Shown here piece by piece: positions 7,963 through 16,511 of a stretch of DNA of 64,000 nt. Within the stretch, counting starts at the first letter, position 1. Every line of letters starts with the position of its first letter. Under the pieces are notes generated by a model. That model was given only the letters and a program-made list of their open reading frames with translations. It ran no database searches and was not told the DNA's origin. The translations under genes were made by a program, and so were the position numbers. The stretch lies in the NCBI RefSeq assembly GCF_009812055.1, contig NZ_WQNH01000001.1, positions 326,512 to 390,511 of the forward strand, given 5' to 3'. The stretch comes from Chelativorans xinjiangensis (GTDB taxonomy: Bacteria > Pseudomonadota > Alphaproteobacteria > Rhizobiales > Rhizobiaceae).

Positions 7963-9804
7963 ATGTCCAAACGCCTTGGCGGAATCCTTGCCTCACTGAT
8001 CTTTCTGCTGCTTGCCGCCTGTTCCGATAGTCGCGACACGATCACCGTCGGCTCCAAAAACTTCGGCGAAAGCAATGTGCTTGCGCACATGTTCGCGATC
8101 CTCATCCGCGAAGAGGCCATTCCCGTTGCCGGCCCGATCGAATATCCGAACACCCAGTCTATCCTCGAGGCGTTGAAACGCGGCGATGTCGACATCTATC
8201 CGGACTACAACGGCACCGGACTGGTGATGATCGGCCAGAACCCGCTCTCGGACGGCGATGCGGCGACGACACGGGTCCAGGAACTCTATGCGCCGCTTGG
8301 ATTGACCTGGCTGCCGCGCCTCGGCTTCGCCAATAATTTCGGCCTCGCCATGCGGGCCGACCGGGCGCAGGAACTGGGTGTCGAAAGCATCTCCGACCTT
8401 GCCGCCCACGCCGGTGACTTGACCTTCGGCATAGAAGCCGATTTCGAGACACGGCCGCTCGACGGGCTGCAGCCTCTGACCGCGCGCTATGGCATGGAAT
8501 TCGGCTCGCTCGACGTCGTGCCTCTGGACGAGCGCAACGTCATCTACGACAAGCTGCTCGACGGCGTCGTGGATGTCGGCGAGGTCTACACGACAGACGG
8601 CCAGATCACCGATTACGGCATGGTCGTCCTTGATGACGATCTTTCGTTCTTCCCCGTCTACGAGGCGGCCCCGCTTGCAAGGACCGGAAGCCTGGAAAGG
8701 CATCCGGCGCTGCGCGAGGCAATGGAGGCGCTTGCCGGAAAGATCGATGCCGACACCATGCGCACGTTGAACAGCCGCGTCGATATCGACGGGAGGTCGG
8801 CCGAAACGGTGGCGCGCGCAGCGCTGGCCGAGATGGGACTGGTCGAAGGCGGGGTAGTCACCGACGAAGAGCCGCTCGTGATATCTGCATCTCCGCTGCT
8901 GGCGGAGACCGGCTACGGCAATGCTGCACTCAGGGCCGCGCGCAGGGCGTTCACGGGCCGTGAGGTGGAACTTGCCGCGAGCACCAATCCGCTGTCGGCA
9001 ATAGGCACGGGCGATGCGCGAATAGCCCTGGTCGAGGCGGACGCCTTTTTCAACCTTTCGGGCGCTGAAGCGGTCCGCAACGAGCGGTTCGAGGCGGTCG
9101 CCGCCGTCGGCCAGTCCGTCGTGCACCTTTTGGCGCGCACCGGCACCGATACGCGTGCGATCGGTTCGATCGTCGTCGGCCCGCCAGGTTCGGCCGGCAA
9201 TCGCCTGGGCACCACGATCGCCGCCGGGCTCGGCCTCGAGGCTACGGTCGAGGCGGCCGAGGAAGAGACCGCCGAGGCATTGCTCGCCACAATGGAATCG
9301 AGCGGAGCCGAAGGCATCCTTGTCGTGGCTCCGATGGGGGACGAGACGGTCGCCGCGCTTACGGAAGGAACCGGGCTTACGCTGCGCGCGCTCGACGGCT
9401 GGAAGGAGCAGGCCAATCTCGTCCGCTTCCCCTTCTTGCGCGAGGTTCGGGTACCGTCCGGCACGTATCCGCGCCAGTTCACCGCAATCGACACTCTGGG
9501 CGAACAGGTCGTGCTCGCGGGCGTCGCTCCCGACACGACCGATATGGTTGGGGACCAGGGGCCGGGCGCGGTGGCGACGTCTATTTCTGCCTTACCCGGT
9601 ACGGCCGTGACCGCGCTCGTCGATGCGATCCCCGGAACCACGCTGATCGACCCGACGCTGAAGCAGGCGGCCGCGCTGGCGCCGCCGGAACCGGAGCTGC
9701 CGGCGGCGATCAATCCGGCCCTCGACGTGTCGCTGCTCAACCTGGCGATCGTCCTCCTGATCTTGTGGTTGGGCTGGCTCTATATACGCCCCGAACACCG
9801 CTGA
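7963..9804 (+). CDS. Two-domain substrate-binding lipoprotein: OpuAC/OsmF-like plus TAXI-like domain, C-terminal membrane anchor
   Basis: 613 residues. A lipobox (LAAC, Cys20) is followed by a type-II glycine-betaine/choline binding domain (about 25-290; VGSKNFGES, YPDYNGTG, and VYTTDGQI are typical of ProX/OsmF/OpuCC proteins). A second region (about 300-550) resembles TAXI-type TRAP solute receptors (SAIGTGDARIALVEADAFF, IVVGPPGSAGN, VPSGTYPRQF). A hydrophobic segment near residues 585-605 ends the protein. Single binding domains are usual; the fusion with both lipid and transmembrane anchors is odd. No ABC permease or ATPase and no TRAP membrane subunit is adjacent, only a BCCT carrier 27 bases upstream and UspA downstream. 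A role in delivering osmolyte or sensing it for the carrier is inferred. Confidence 0.82.
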   Translation: MSKRLGGILASLIFLLLAACSDSRDTITVGSKNFGESNVLAHMFAILIREEAIPVAGPIEYPNTQSILEALKRGDVDIYPDYNGTGLVMIGQNPLSDGDAATTRVQELYAPLGLTWLPRLGFANNFGLAMRADRAQELGVESISDLAAHAGDLTFGIEADFETRPLDGLQPLTARYGMEFGSLDVVPLDERNVIYDKLLDGVVDVGEVYTTDGQITDYGMVVLDDDLSFFPVYEAAPLARTGSLERHPALREAMEALAGKIDADTMRTLNSRVDIDGRSAETVARAALAEMGLVEGGVVTDEEPLVISASPLLAETGYGNAALRAARRAFTGREVELAASTNPLSAIGTGDARIALVEADAFFNLSGAEAVRNERFEAVAAVGQSVVHLLARTGTDTRAIGSIVVGPPGSAGNRLGTTIAAGLGLEATVEAAEEETAEALLATMESSGAEGILVVAPMGDETVAALTEGTGLTLRALDGWKEQANLVRFPFLREVRVPSGTYPRQFTAIDTLGEQVVLAGVAPDTTDMVGDQGPGAVATSISALPGTAVTALVDAIPGTTLIDPTLKQAAALAPPEPELPAAINPALDVSLLNLAIVLLILWLGWLYIRPEHR

Positions 9805-9825
9805 TTGCGAAGGAGAAGCACTCCA

Positions 9826-10278
9826 ATGACCAGCAGCATTCTTGTTCCGATCGATCTGGCCGACCTTGAGACCTCGACGAAGGTCCTTTCATCAGCCTTG
9901 AGCCAGGCTATCAGCGACAATGCCAAGCTGACCGTCATGACGGTGGTGCCCGACTTTGTCAGCGGCCTCGACTATCGCTACGCGATCCGCGGAGAGACTG
10001 GCGGTTCGGTTGACTACGACGTTAGGGAAATCGTCAATGAAGCCCTTCAACGGCTGAACCAGATCGTCAGCGAGAACACCCCCGAGGGCATGCCCGTCGA
10101 TACGATCGTCCGCCACGGCACGGTCTACGAACAGATTCTCGAAGTTGCCGACGATATCGGGGCCGATCAGATCGTCATCGGCGCGCACCGGCCGCAGATT
10201 TCCGACTATCTTCTGGGTCCGAATACGGCCCGGGTGGTCCGCCATGCGAAGTGTTCGGTCAATGTCGTACGATCTTGA
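9826..10278 (+). CDS. Universal stress protein, UspA family
   Basis: A 150-residue single UspA domain: SILVPIDLAD at the N-terminus, then the ATP-binding-type loop GADQIVIGAHRP-10-GPNTARVVRHAKCSVNVVR, close to the Gx2Gx9G(S/T) pattern of the nucleotide-binding subgroup. The start is the ATG preceded by AAGGAGAAG; a TTG seven codons upstream is the alternative. It is the third gene of the BCCT operon. UspA proteins linked to osmolyte transporters, such as TeaD with the ectoine TRAP system TeaABC, tune uptake by ATP-dependent binding, so a similar control role is plausible here. Confidence 0.9.
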   Translation: MTSSILVPIDLADLETSTKVLSSALSQAISDNAKLTVMTVVPDFVSGLDYRYAIRGETGGSVDYDVREIVNEALQRLNQIVSENTPEGMPVDTIVRHGTVYEQILEVADDIGADQIVIGAHRPQISDYLLGPNTARVVRHAKCSVNVVRS

Positions 10279-10352
10279 AGTCGACAAATGAGCGGTCGCA
10301 GATCCTGTCCGATCTCAGGTCGCAGCGGCCGCCCTCCCCGAGAGGCTCTCGA

Positions 10353-12371
10353 TCATACGATACGCAAGAAGGGCTGCGCCTCTTTCCATGTGGCCGGGCT
10401 TGGTCGGTAGCGCATCTCGCAACTCGGGCGTCCCAAATAGAAGCCCTGAGCCAGGTCGATGCCCAAGGCGCGCAAGAGCGCCAACTGATCCTCGCTTTCC
10501 ACGCCTTCCACCAGCACCCTTGAGCCGCGGTTGCGAACGAGACCGGCGATATCCTGGAGCATTGCCTCCCCGCGTGCACCGTGAAGGAACGACTGATCGA
10601 TTTTCACCGTGTCGAAGTCGATCAGCCGCAGCCACGAAAGCCCTGCAAAACCCGTCCCGAAATCGTCGAGCCAAAACCGGATGCCCAGCCGCTTCAGTTC
10701 ACTCACGCAGCGGATGATGTCGTTGTGGATCGCCATCTCCACCCCTTCCGTGATTTCGAAGGTGAGCCTGCTGCCGGACACGCCGGTCTCGTCAAGAATG
10801 GCCGCCACGGACGCGGCGAAGCCCGGCATTTTCAGTTGGATCGGCGAGACGTTGACGCAGATGGTGGATACCTGAGGCTCCTCCAGGAGTTTCCGGCAGG
10901 CAGTGCTTATGGCCCAATGTCCGAGTTTCGCGATGGCGCCGGTCCGCTCCGCTACGGGAATAAACAGGTTCGGCGCAACGGATTTCCCATCGACGGTTCT
11001 AAGCCGCATGAGGGCCTCGACAGCCTCGATTCGGCCGTTCGCGAGGTCCTGAATTGGTTGATAGACGAGAGAAATGAGGTTCTGCTCGATCGCGACCTTC
11101 AGCAAGGCCGCTATGTCTTCGCCTTCCTCACCGCTCTCGGAATCGTTCGGATCGAACAGCCGAGCGCAATTGCGGCCCTTGCCTTTGGCCAGATACAAGG
11201 CCCTGTCGGCCTCGTGGATGATCTTCTCCAGCTTCGTGCCGTCCCCGTTTCTGGTGAAGGATGCGCCGACGCTTGCGGTGACAAAGGGCCGGTCCGGCCG
11301 TTTCTCATGTGGCAACGCCAGAGTTTCGACAGTGCGGCGGATCTCCTCGGCAAGATGCGCGACCTGCTTTTGTTCATCGATGCCCGCCAAGACGATAAAC
11401 TCTTCGCCACCGTATCGTCCGATTGAGGCGTTGTGTCGGGCTGCGGTCCGGCCCAGAGCCTGCGCCACCACGGACAGGCAGCGGTCGCCTTCCTGATGTC
11501 CGTAATGGTCGTTGAACTTCTTGAAGAAGTCGATATCGATGAGGATTGCCGCAAATCCTCTCCCAAAGGCGCGCCACTCAAACCAGCGTTGTCGCAGCTT
11601 TTCCTCAATGGCTCTGCGATTGTCCAAACCAGTCAGGGGGTCGGTCCTCGACAGCCTCAGGAGAGCCTCGCCCCGTTCGGTCGCCTCTTCGTGCTGAAGC
11701 TTCGCTTCCATGGCATTCAAGAAGACGTTGTATCGCTCCTTGTTGAGCTTCCAGTTCACGAACGACGTGAAGATGAAGCAGGAAATGTAAAATGTTCCGA
11801 GCGCGATCTGATAGGAGACATCCGCAGGAAACAGCGTCAGGGCCAGCAAAGAGCCGGCGAGAACCGCACCGGACGTGATCACCGAAAGGACGAAGCGGAA
11901 GCTGAAGAACAGGTTGGCTCCCATCATGAAGATGGTGCCGAACACCATGTAATGGGAAAAGCTTTGCACATGCTTCGTCATCATCGAGGGGCTAAGCCAC
12001 CCGAGATAGCCGGCTAGCAGGGCAGCGGCGCAGACCAGGTCGAGCGCATCGGGGCTGGCTTCCGCGCGAACGAGGACTTCGATCAAGATGAGCACGACGA
12101 CTGCAACCGCAACACGCGCAGCGATCGTGTAGATTGCTACATCGGGAACGAGCAGTATGTCGGTGATCGAATAAAGCAGGTAGGCACCGACCCCCAGCCA
12201 GAGGCCATGCCTGGCCGTCGCCCGTCGCCCGCTCTCATCTTGCTCTCGGTAGAGTGCGCGCAGTTCTCCCGTACGCAGGCTCTCCCGCTGCCCTGCGCGC
12301 TTGTCGAGCGAATCGGCCGCCCGCTCATCCATCAAATGACGCTCAGATACGGAAAATTCCACACCCCCCAC
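10353..12371 (-). CDS. Membrane-bound GGDEF-EAL cyclic-di-GMP turnover protein
   Basis: 672 residues. A hydrophilic N-terminus precedes about six membrane spans (residues 55-210). A GGDEF domain (about 240-405) keeps an intact active site (GRYGGEEF). An EAL domain (about 420-665) keeps catalytic residues (EALMRLR, NVSPIQL, FEITEGV, WLDDFGTGF, KIDQSFL, VEGVES, QGFYLGRP). Both diguanylate cyclase and phosphodiesterase activities look possible. The membrane region has no MASE family that I can name. The first start is a GTG with weak ribosome-site support; an ATG at 12332 is a good alternative. It is divergent from a methyltransferase gene. Confidence 0.92.
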   Translation of the reverse strand: MGGVEFSVSERHLMDERAADSLDKRAGQRESLRTGELRALYREQDESGRRATARHGLWLGVGAYLLYSITDILLVPDVAIYTIAARVAVAVVVLILIEVLVRAEASPDALDLVCAAALLAGYLGWLSPSMMTKHVQSFSHYMVFGTIFMMGANLFFSFRFVLSVITSGAVLAGSLLALTLFPADVSYQIALGTFYISCFIFTSFVNWKLNKERYNVFLNAMEAKLQHEEATERGEALLRLSRTDPLTGLDNRRAIEEKLRQRWFEWRAFGRGFAAILIDIDFFKKFNDHYGHQEGDRCLSVVAQALGRTAARHNASIGRYGGEEFIVLAGIDEQKQVAHLAEEIRRTVETLALPHEKRPDRPFVTASVGASFTRNGDGTKLEKIIHEADRALYLAKGKGRNCARLFDPNDSESGEEGEDIAALLKVAIEQNLISLVYQPIQDLANGRIEAVEALMRLRTVDGKSVAPNLFIPVAERTGAIAKLGHWAISTACRKLLEEPQVSTICVNVSPIQLKMPGFAASVAAILDETGVSGSRLTFEITEGVEMAIHNDIIRCVSELKRLGIRFWLDDFGTGFAGLSWLRLIDFDTVKIDQSFLHGARGEAMLQDIAGLVRNRGSRVLVEGVESEDQLALLRALGIDLAQGFYLGRPSCEMRYRPSPATWKEAQPFLRIV

Positions 12372-12555
12372 CCTACCGATTGGGCCTTCTGCGCGTGCCC
12401 GAACAGACAGAATAACCCGGCCAGCTTACGGAATTCTGGGTGAGAAGCTTTGATTTTTCCTAAAATCGTTGAGGTTTGGTTGACCAAGGTGAGAAGACCA
12501 GCCGCGCGTCATGCTTGTCTCATCCTCGGTTGGCAAAAGCCTTCGTCCCCCGGTA

Positions 12556-12575
12556 TGGTTAATACGCATTAACCA
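12556..12575. promoter_or_regulatory. 8-4-8 inverted repeat upstream of methyltransferase gene (candidate operator)
   Basis: TGGTTAAT-acgc-ATTAACCA, a perfect dyad ending 15 bases before the ATG. A second, shorter dyad with a similar half-site (TTGGTTGACCAA) lies at 12476-12487. Their position and similarity suggest binding of one dimeric regulator between the divergent genes. The regulator is unknown. Confidence 0.5.
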
Positions 12576-12590
12576 AGTGGGGCATAAAAT

Positions 12591-13628
12591 ATGAGCGGGA
12601 TGGTTTTCGATGGGGAGAGTCTCATCACTCCCGAAGCGATTGCGACCGAAGTCGGTTCGGCGGTGGGCAAGCCTCTCGCCGAACAGTTTGCACATGCTCA
12701 AGCCCGGCTGGCGCTGGTGCTGAACATCGCCAAGCAGCAGCTGGAAAACGGTCGAGACCCCTCCCAGGTAATCGATCGAACGGCCATAGAACTCCATCAT
12801 ATGCGCCGCAGTTATCGAAACGGGGTTTGGCAAGCCCTGATCCCGGTCGTGCAGGGGCATCCGGTCTCCGAGTTCTTTCTGCAGGATCCGTTTACACGCT
12901 GGTCCTTCGAAAAGCCGAGGGGCTATTCCGGCGACGCGCAGTTGCTCGACTTCATATACGGCCATCCCAGTGTGGCGGGAGCGATCGCCAAGGCTTCTCC
13001 CCTTGGCCGGGCGCTCTATAGGTACACCTACAACGCCTCGTCGTCGGTCGCCGTGCGGGAACGTCGCGACCTCCTGGCAAAACAGGTCGACGAGATTGCG
13101 ACCGCCAGGGGCAAGGAGACGGAGATCCTGGCGGTCGCCTGTGGTCACTTGCGTGAGGCGGAACACTCAAATTCCCTTCGGGAAGGGCGCATCGATCGCT
13201 GGGTGGCCCTCGACCAGGATCCAATGAGTGTTGGCTCGATCGCACGCGAATTCCAGGCGACATCCGTGGAGGCGGTCGAAGGCTCGGTGCGGGGACTGCT
13301 GGCCGACGCCTACAGTCTTGGCCGGTTCGACTTCGTCTATGCGGCAGGACTTTACGATTACCTTTCCCACAAGGTCGCAGTGCGGCTCACGCAGGCCTGC
13401 CTTCGAATGCTGAAGCCGAACGGCACGTTCCTGTTTGCCAATTTTGCCGACGACATCAGCGTCGACGGCTACATGGAAACGTTCATGAACTGGGCGTTGC
13501 TGCTGCGTTCGGAAGCAGACATGTGGAACATCATCAACGCGAGCGTCGACCGCAACACCGTCGAGGCTTCCGTGCACTTCGGCTCAAACCGCAACGTTAT
13601 CTACGCAACTCTGAGGAAGCGCGCGTAG
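12591..13628 (+). CDS. Class I SAM-dependent methyltransferase, PhcB-like (fatty-acid methyl ester signal type)
   Basis: 345 residues. The N-terminal 150 residues are helical, ending with KPRGYSGDAQLLDFIYGHP, a motif of proteins often annotated as 3-hydroxypalmitate methyl ester biosynthesis enzymes. A Rossmann methyltransferase core follows: motif I EILAVACGHLREAE (near 185), motif II WVALDQDP (near 205), then FDFVYAAGLYDYL and a C-terminal NGTFLFANFADD strand. PhcB of Ralstonia makes a volatile quorum signal, and this protein is at most a distant relative. The substrate is unknown. An ATG three codons downstream is an alternative start. The neighbouring divergent gene encodes c-di-GMP enzymes, hinting at a signalling role. 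Confidence 0.75.
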   Translation: MSGMVFDGESLITPEAIATEVGSAVGKPLAEQFAHAQARLALVLNIAKQQLENGRDPSQVIDRTAIELHHMRRSYRNGVWQALIPVVQGHPVSEFFLQDPFTRWSFEKPRGYSGDAQLLDFIYGHPSVAGAIAKASPLGRALYRYTYNASSSVAVRERRDLLAKQVDEIATARGKETEILAVACGHLREAEHSNSLREGRIDRWVALDQDPMSVGSIAREFQATSVEAVEGSVRGLLADAYSLGRFDFVYAAGLYDYLSHKVAVRLTQACLRMLKPNGTFLFANFADDISVDGYMETFMNWALLLRSEADMWNIINASVDRNTVEASVHFGSNRNVIYATLRKRA

Positions 13629-13813
13629 GGCGTGAAGCCGAGTACCCCTCGGCTCCCCACGATGTGCCCGCTGTTTCGACAATCCGGAAATGTTCCTGCG
13701 TAAAAATTGAGCAGGCCTGGAAAATCCGCAACGAGCCGCTGAAAACGCTCTTGACAGGCTTCGAGCAACGCGGTGTTGATTTGTATAGACAAAATCGGCA
13801 ACGGGGAACGGTC

Positions 13814-14761
13814 ATGCGTGGAATTGCAAAAGTCGGGTTTCTGGCGGCGGCGGTTATCGGTGTTTCTCCAGCTTTCTCCCAAACGACGGATGTCAACGTC
13901 GGCTTGTCCGGGTGGACCGGATTTGCCCCGCTGACGCTTGCAAAGGAAACCGGCATCTTCGAGAAGAACGGGCTCAATGTCACATTGGAGAAGATCCCGC
14001 AGGCAAGCCGCCATCTGGCGATCGCCTCGGGCGACATCCAGTGCGCCGCCACGACGGTCGAGACCTGGATCGTCTGGAATGCCAACGGCGTCGACACCAA
14101 GCAGATATTCCAGATGGACAAGTCCTTTGGGGCCGACGGGATCGCGGTGCGCGGCGATGTGGAAAGCTTCGCCGACCTGAAGGGCAAAACCGTCGCCGCC
14201 TCGACGCCCGGCACGTCGCCATATTTCCTGCTTGCCTGGATGCTGAACGAGAACGACATGGCGATGTCGGACGTGAGCATCGTCAACATGGAACCTGGGC
14301 CCGCCGCGCAAGCTTTCGTCGCCGGCCAAAACGACGCGGCGATGACCTATGAGCCCTATCTGTCGACGGTCCGTGAGGCCCCCGATTCGGGCAAGATCCT
14401 GGCTACTACGCTGGATTATCCCGCCGTCATGGACACCTTCGGCTGCACACCCGCCTTCCTCGAAGCAAATCCCGAGGCCGCCAAGGCGCTCGCAGACAGC
14501 TATTTCGAGGCGCTGGAACTGATCGAATCCGACCAGGACGGCTCTTACGCCACGATGGGCGCCGACGTGAACCAGACGGCCGAGCAGTTTGCCACCTCCG
14601 CCCAATATTTGCGCTGGCAGGACCGCGAGGCCAACGAGACCTTCTTCTCCGACGAGTTCTGGAGTTTTTCCGAGGCAGCGGCCGATCTGCTGCTCGAGAT
14701 CGGCGTGATCCGCAGCAAGCCCGACATCAAGGCAATCGTCGATACCAGCTTCATCGAGTAA
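13814..14761 (+). CDS. NitT/TauT-type ABC transporter substrate-binding protein (NMT1/THI5 fold)
   Basis: 315 residues starting MRGIAKVGFLAAAVIG with a Sec signal peptide cleaved after AFS. The mature protein starts with VNVGLSGWTGFAPLTLAKE, the usual first strand and binding loop of the SsuA/NMT1 family. DLKGKTVAASTPGTSPYFL is the conserved phosphate/sulfonate-proximal loop region. The frame stays open 97 codons upstream, but the signal peptide fixes the start. It is the first gene of a three-gene importer. The family binds nitrate, sulfonates, taurine, pyrimidine precursors or guanidine; the ligand cannot be assigned from sequence, and no catabolic gene accompanies the operon. Confidence 0.9.
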   Translation: MRGIAKVGFLAAAVIGVSPAFSQTTDVNVGLSGWTGFAPLTLAKETGIFEKNGLNVTLEKIPQASRHLAIASGDIQCAATTVETWIVWNANGVDTKQIFQMDKSFGADGIAVRGDVESFADLKGKTVAASTPGTSPYFLLAWMLNENDMAMSDVSIVNMEPGPAAQAFVAGQNDAAMTYEPYLSTVREAPDSGKILATTLDYPAVMDTFGCTPAFLEANPEAAKALADSYFEALELIESDQDGSYATMGADVNQTAEQFATSAQYLRWQDREANETFFSDEFWSFSEAAADLLLEIGVIRSKPDIKAIVDTSFIE

Positions 14762-14898
14762 CGGTTTTCCGGCGCGGGGAAACGCTTGGCACCTCCCCGC
14801 CGCCCTCCCGCCGGCAGATGTTCGAGCGGCCGCGCATCCGTCCCCTTGCGGCGGCGCCATGGTCGCGCCGCCGCTCCCAAACGAGGATCATCACCCGC

Positions 14899-15675
14899 AT
14901 GTTTCGTCCTTTCCAGCCCGTCGGCTACGGAACCCGCGTTCTGCTCGGAGTAGGATTCTTCGTCTTCTTCGTCGCCTTCTGGTCGCTTGCCACCTTCGGA
15001 GGGTTCGTATCGCGGACATTCCTGGCCGACCCGCTGACGATGGTTGCAGACGGCTGGTATCTCCTCAGCCAGCGCGGCTTCCTCTACGACATCGCCATGA
15101 CGGTATGGCGGGTCGTCGGTGGCTTTGCGATCGCCGCCCTTATCGCCGTGCCCATCGGCATCGCCATGGGCACCTATAAACCGATCGAGGCCATGCTTGA
15201 GCCTTTCGTGTCCTTCGCCCGATACCTGCCCGCGTCGGCCTTCGTGCCCCTGCTGATCCTTTGGGCGGGCATCGGCGAGACGCAGAAGCTTCTCGTCATC
15301 TTCATCGGCGCCTTCTTCCAGATCATCCTGATGGTCGCCGGCTCGGTCGGCAATACACGGCGGGACCTTGTCGAGGCCGCCTACACCCTGGGGGCCACGG
15401 ACAGGGGCATCGTCCGCCGCGTGCTCATGCCGGCCAATGCACCGGACATCGCAGAGAGCCTTCGCCTGGTCCTGGGCTGGGCCTGGACCTATGTGATCGT
15501 CGCCGAACTCATCGGCGCCTCCTCCGGCATCGGCTACATGATCATCAATTCGCAGGCGCTGATGGCGACCGGCCAGATCATCTTCGGCATCATCGTGATC
15601 GGGATAATCGGCCTGATCTCCGATGCTCTCTTCAAGGCGGTCAACCAGTGGCTGTTCTCGTGGAGGCTCGCATGA
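14899..15675 (+). CDS. NitT/TauT-type ABC transporter permease
   Basis: 258 residues with about six membrane spans. The BPD_transp_1 EAA loop is seen as VEAAYTLGATDRGIVRRVLMP (about residues 155-175), followed by LVLGWAWTYVIVAELIGASSGIGYMI, a strong match to SsuC/TauC/NrtB permeases. The ATG at 14899 gives the usual family length; 27 codons of open frame upstream are rich in Arg and Pro and unlike a permease N-terminus. It sits between the binding-protein and ATPase genes and overlaps the latter by four bases. Confidence 0.92.
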   Translation: MFRPFQPVGYGTRVLLGVGFFVFFVAFWSLATFGGFVSRTFLADPLTMVADGWYLLSQRGFLYDIAMTVWRVVGGFAIAALIAVPIGIAMGTYKPIEAMLEPFVSFARYLPASAFVPLLILWAGIGETQKLLVIFIGAFFQIILMVAGSVGNTRRDLVEAAYTLGATDRGIVRRVLMPANAPDIAESLRLVLGWAWTYVIVAELIGASSGIGYMIINSQALMATGQIIFGIIVIGIIGLISDALFKAVNQWLFSWRLA

Positions 15676-16457
15676 GCGAGCTCGTCATCGACGGGGTGGG
15701 CCGCACCTTTCCCGGCGTGCGGGGCGGCAAGCCCACCACCGCGCTGCAGCCGACCAGCCTCACCGTGCCGGAAAACGACTTCGTCAGCATCCTCGGCCCC
15801 TCCGGCTGCGGAAAGTCGACGCTGCTGCGCATCGTCGCCGGGCTTGACCATCCGAGCGTCGGCAAGGTTGTGCTCGACGGCCGGGAGATCAGGGGCCCCG
15901 GGCCTGACCGCGGAATGGTGTTCCAGTCCTATACGCTGTTCCCGTGGCTGACGGTGGAGGACAATATCGGCTTCGGCTTGCGCGAAAAGGGCGTGCCGGA
16001 GAACGAAAGGCGCGAGATCGTCGCCGACTATATCGACCGCGTGGGGTTGCACGGCTTCGAGCGGCACTGGCCGAAGCAGCTCTCCGGCGGCATGCAACAG
16101 CGCACCGCCATCGCCCGCGCGCTCGCCAACAATCCGAAGATCCTACTCCTCGACGAACCGTTCGGTGCCCTCGACAATCAGACCCGCGGCCTGATGCAGG
16201 AGATGCTCCTCGGCATCTGGGAGCGCGAGCACAAGATGGTGCTGTTCGTCACCCACGATATCGAAGAGGCGATCTTCGTCGCCTCGCGCGTGGTGACGAT
16301 GTCGGCAAGACCGGGGCGGGTGAAGTCGATCATCCCGGTCGATCTTCCCTACCCGCGCCACTACACGATCAAGTCGAGCCCGGAATTCAGCGCCCTGCGC
16401 TCGCAGCTGACCGAGGAGATCCGCTCCGAAGCGATCCTTGCCGCCCAGGAGCAATGA
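15672..16457 (+). CDS. NitT/TauT-type ABC transporter ATP-binding protein
   Basis: 261 residues. Walker [10 protein letters not shown] (near 40), Q-loop in [13 protein letters not shown], signature [15 protein letters not shown], Walker [13 protein letters not shown] and switch His in VTHDIEEA are all present. It energises the importer formed with the preceding two genes. ATG overlaps the permease stop (ATGA), so translation is coupled. Residues 15-25 hold a longer-than-usual insert ([13 protein letters not shown]) before the first core strand. Nothing is missing from the catalytic set. Confidence 0.94.
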   Translation: MSELVIDGVGRTFPGVRGGKPTTALQPTSLTVPENDFVSILGPSGCGKSTLLRIVAGLDHPSVGKVVLDGREIRGPGPDRGMVFQSYTLFPWLTVEDNIGFGLREKGVPENERREIVADYIDRVGLHGFERHWPKQLSGGMQQRTAIARALANNPKILLLDEPFGALDNQTRGLMQEMLLGIWEREHKMVLFVTHDIEEAIFVASRVVTMSARPGRVKSIIPVDLPYPRHYTIKSSPEFSALRSQLTEEIRSEAILAAQEQ

Positions 16458-16511
16458 CGAGGCGCGGAGGGCTTCGGCCTTTTCTTGCGGACAACCGGTG
16501 CCGGCAGCGCT

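Noticed and set aside
13629..13813. Intergenic region before the NitT/TauT-type importer examined for a thiamine riboswitch
   Set aside because: No THI-box core or matching helices seen. The THI5-like fold of the binding protein alone does not imply thiamine control.
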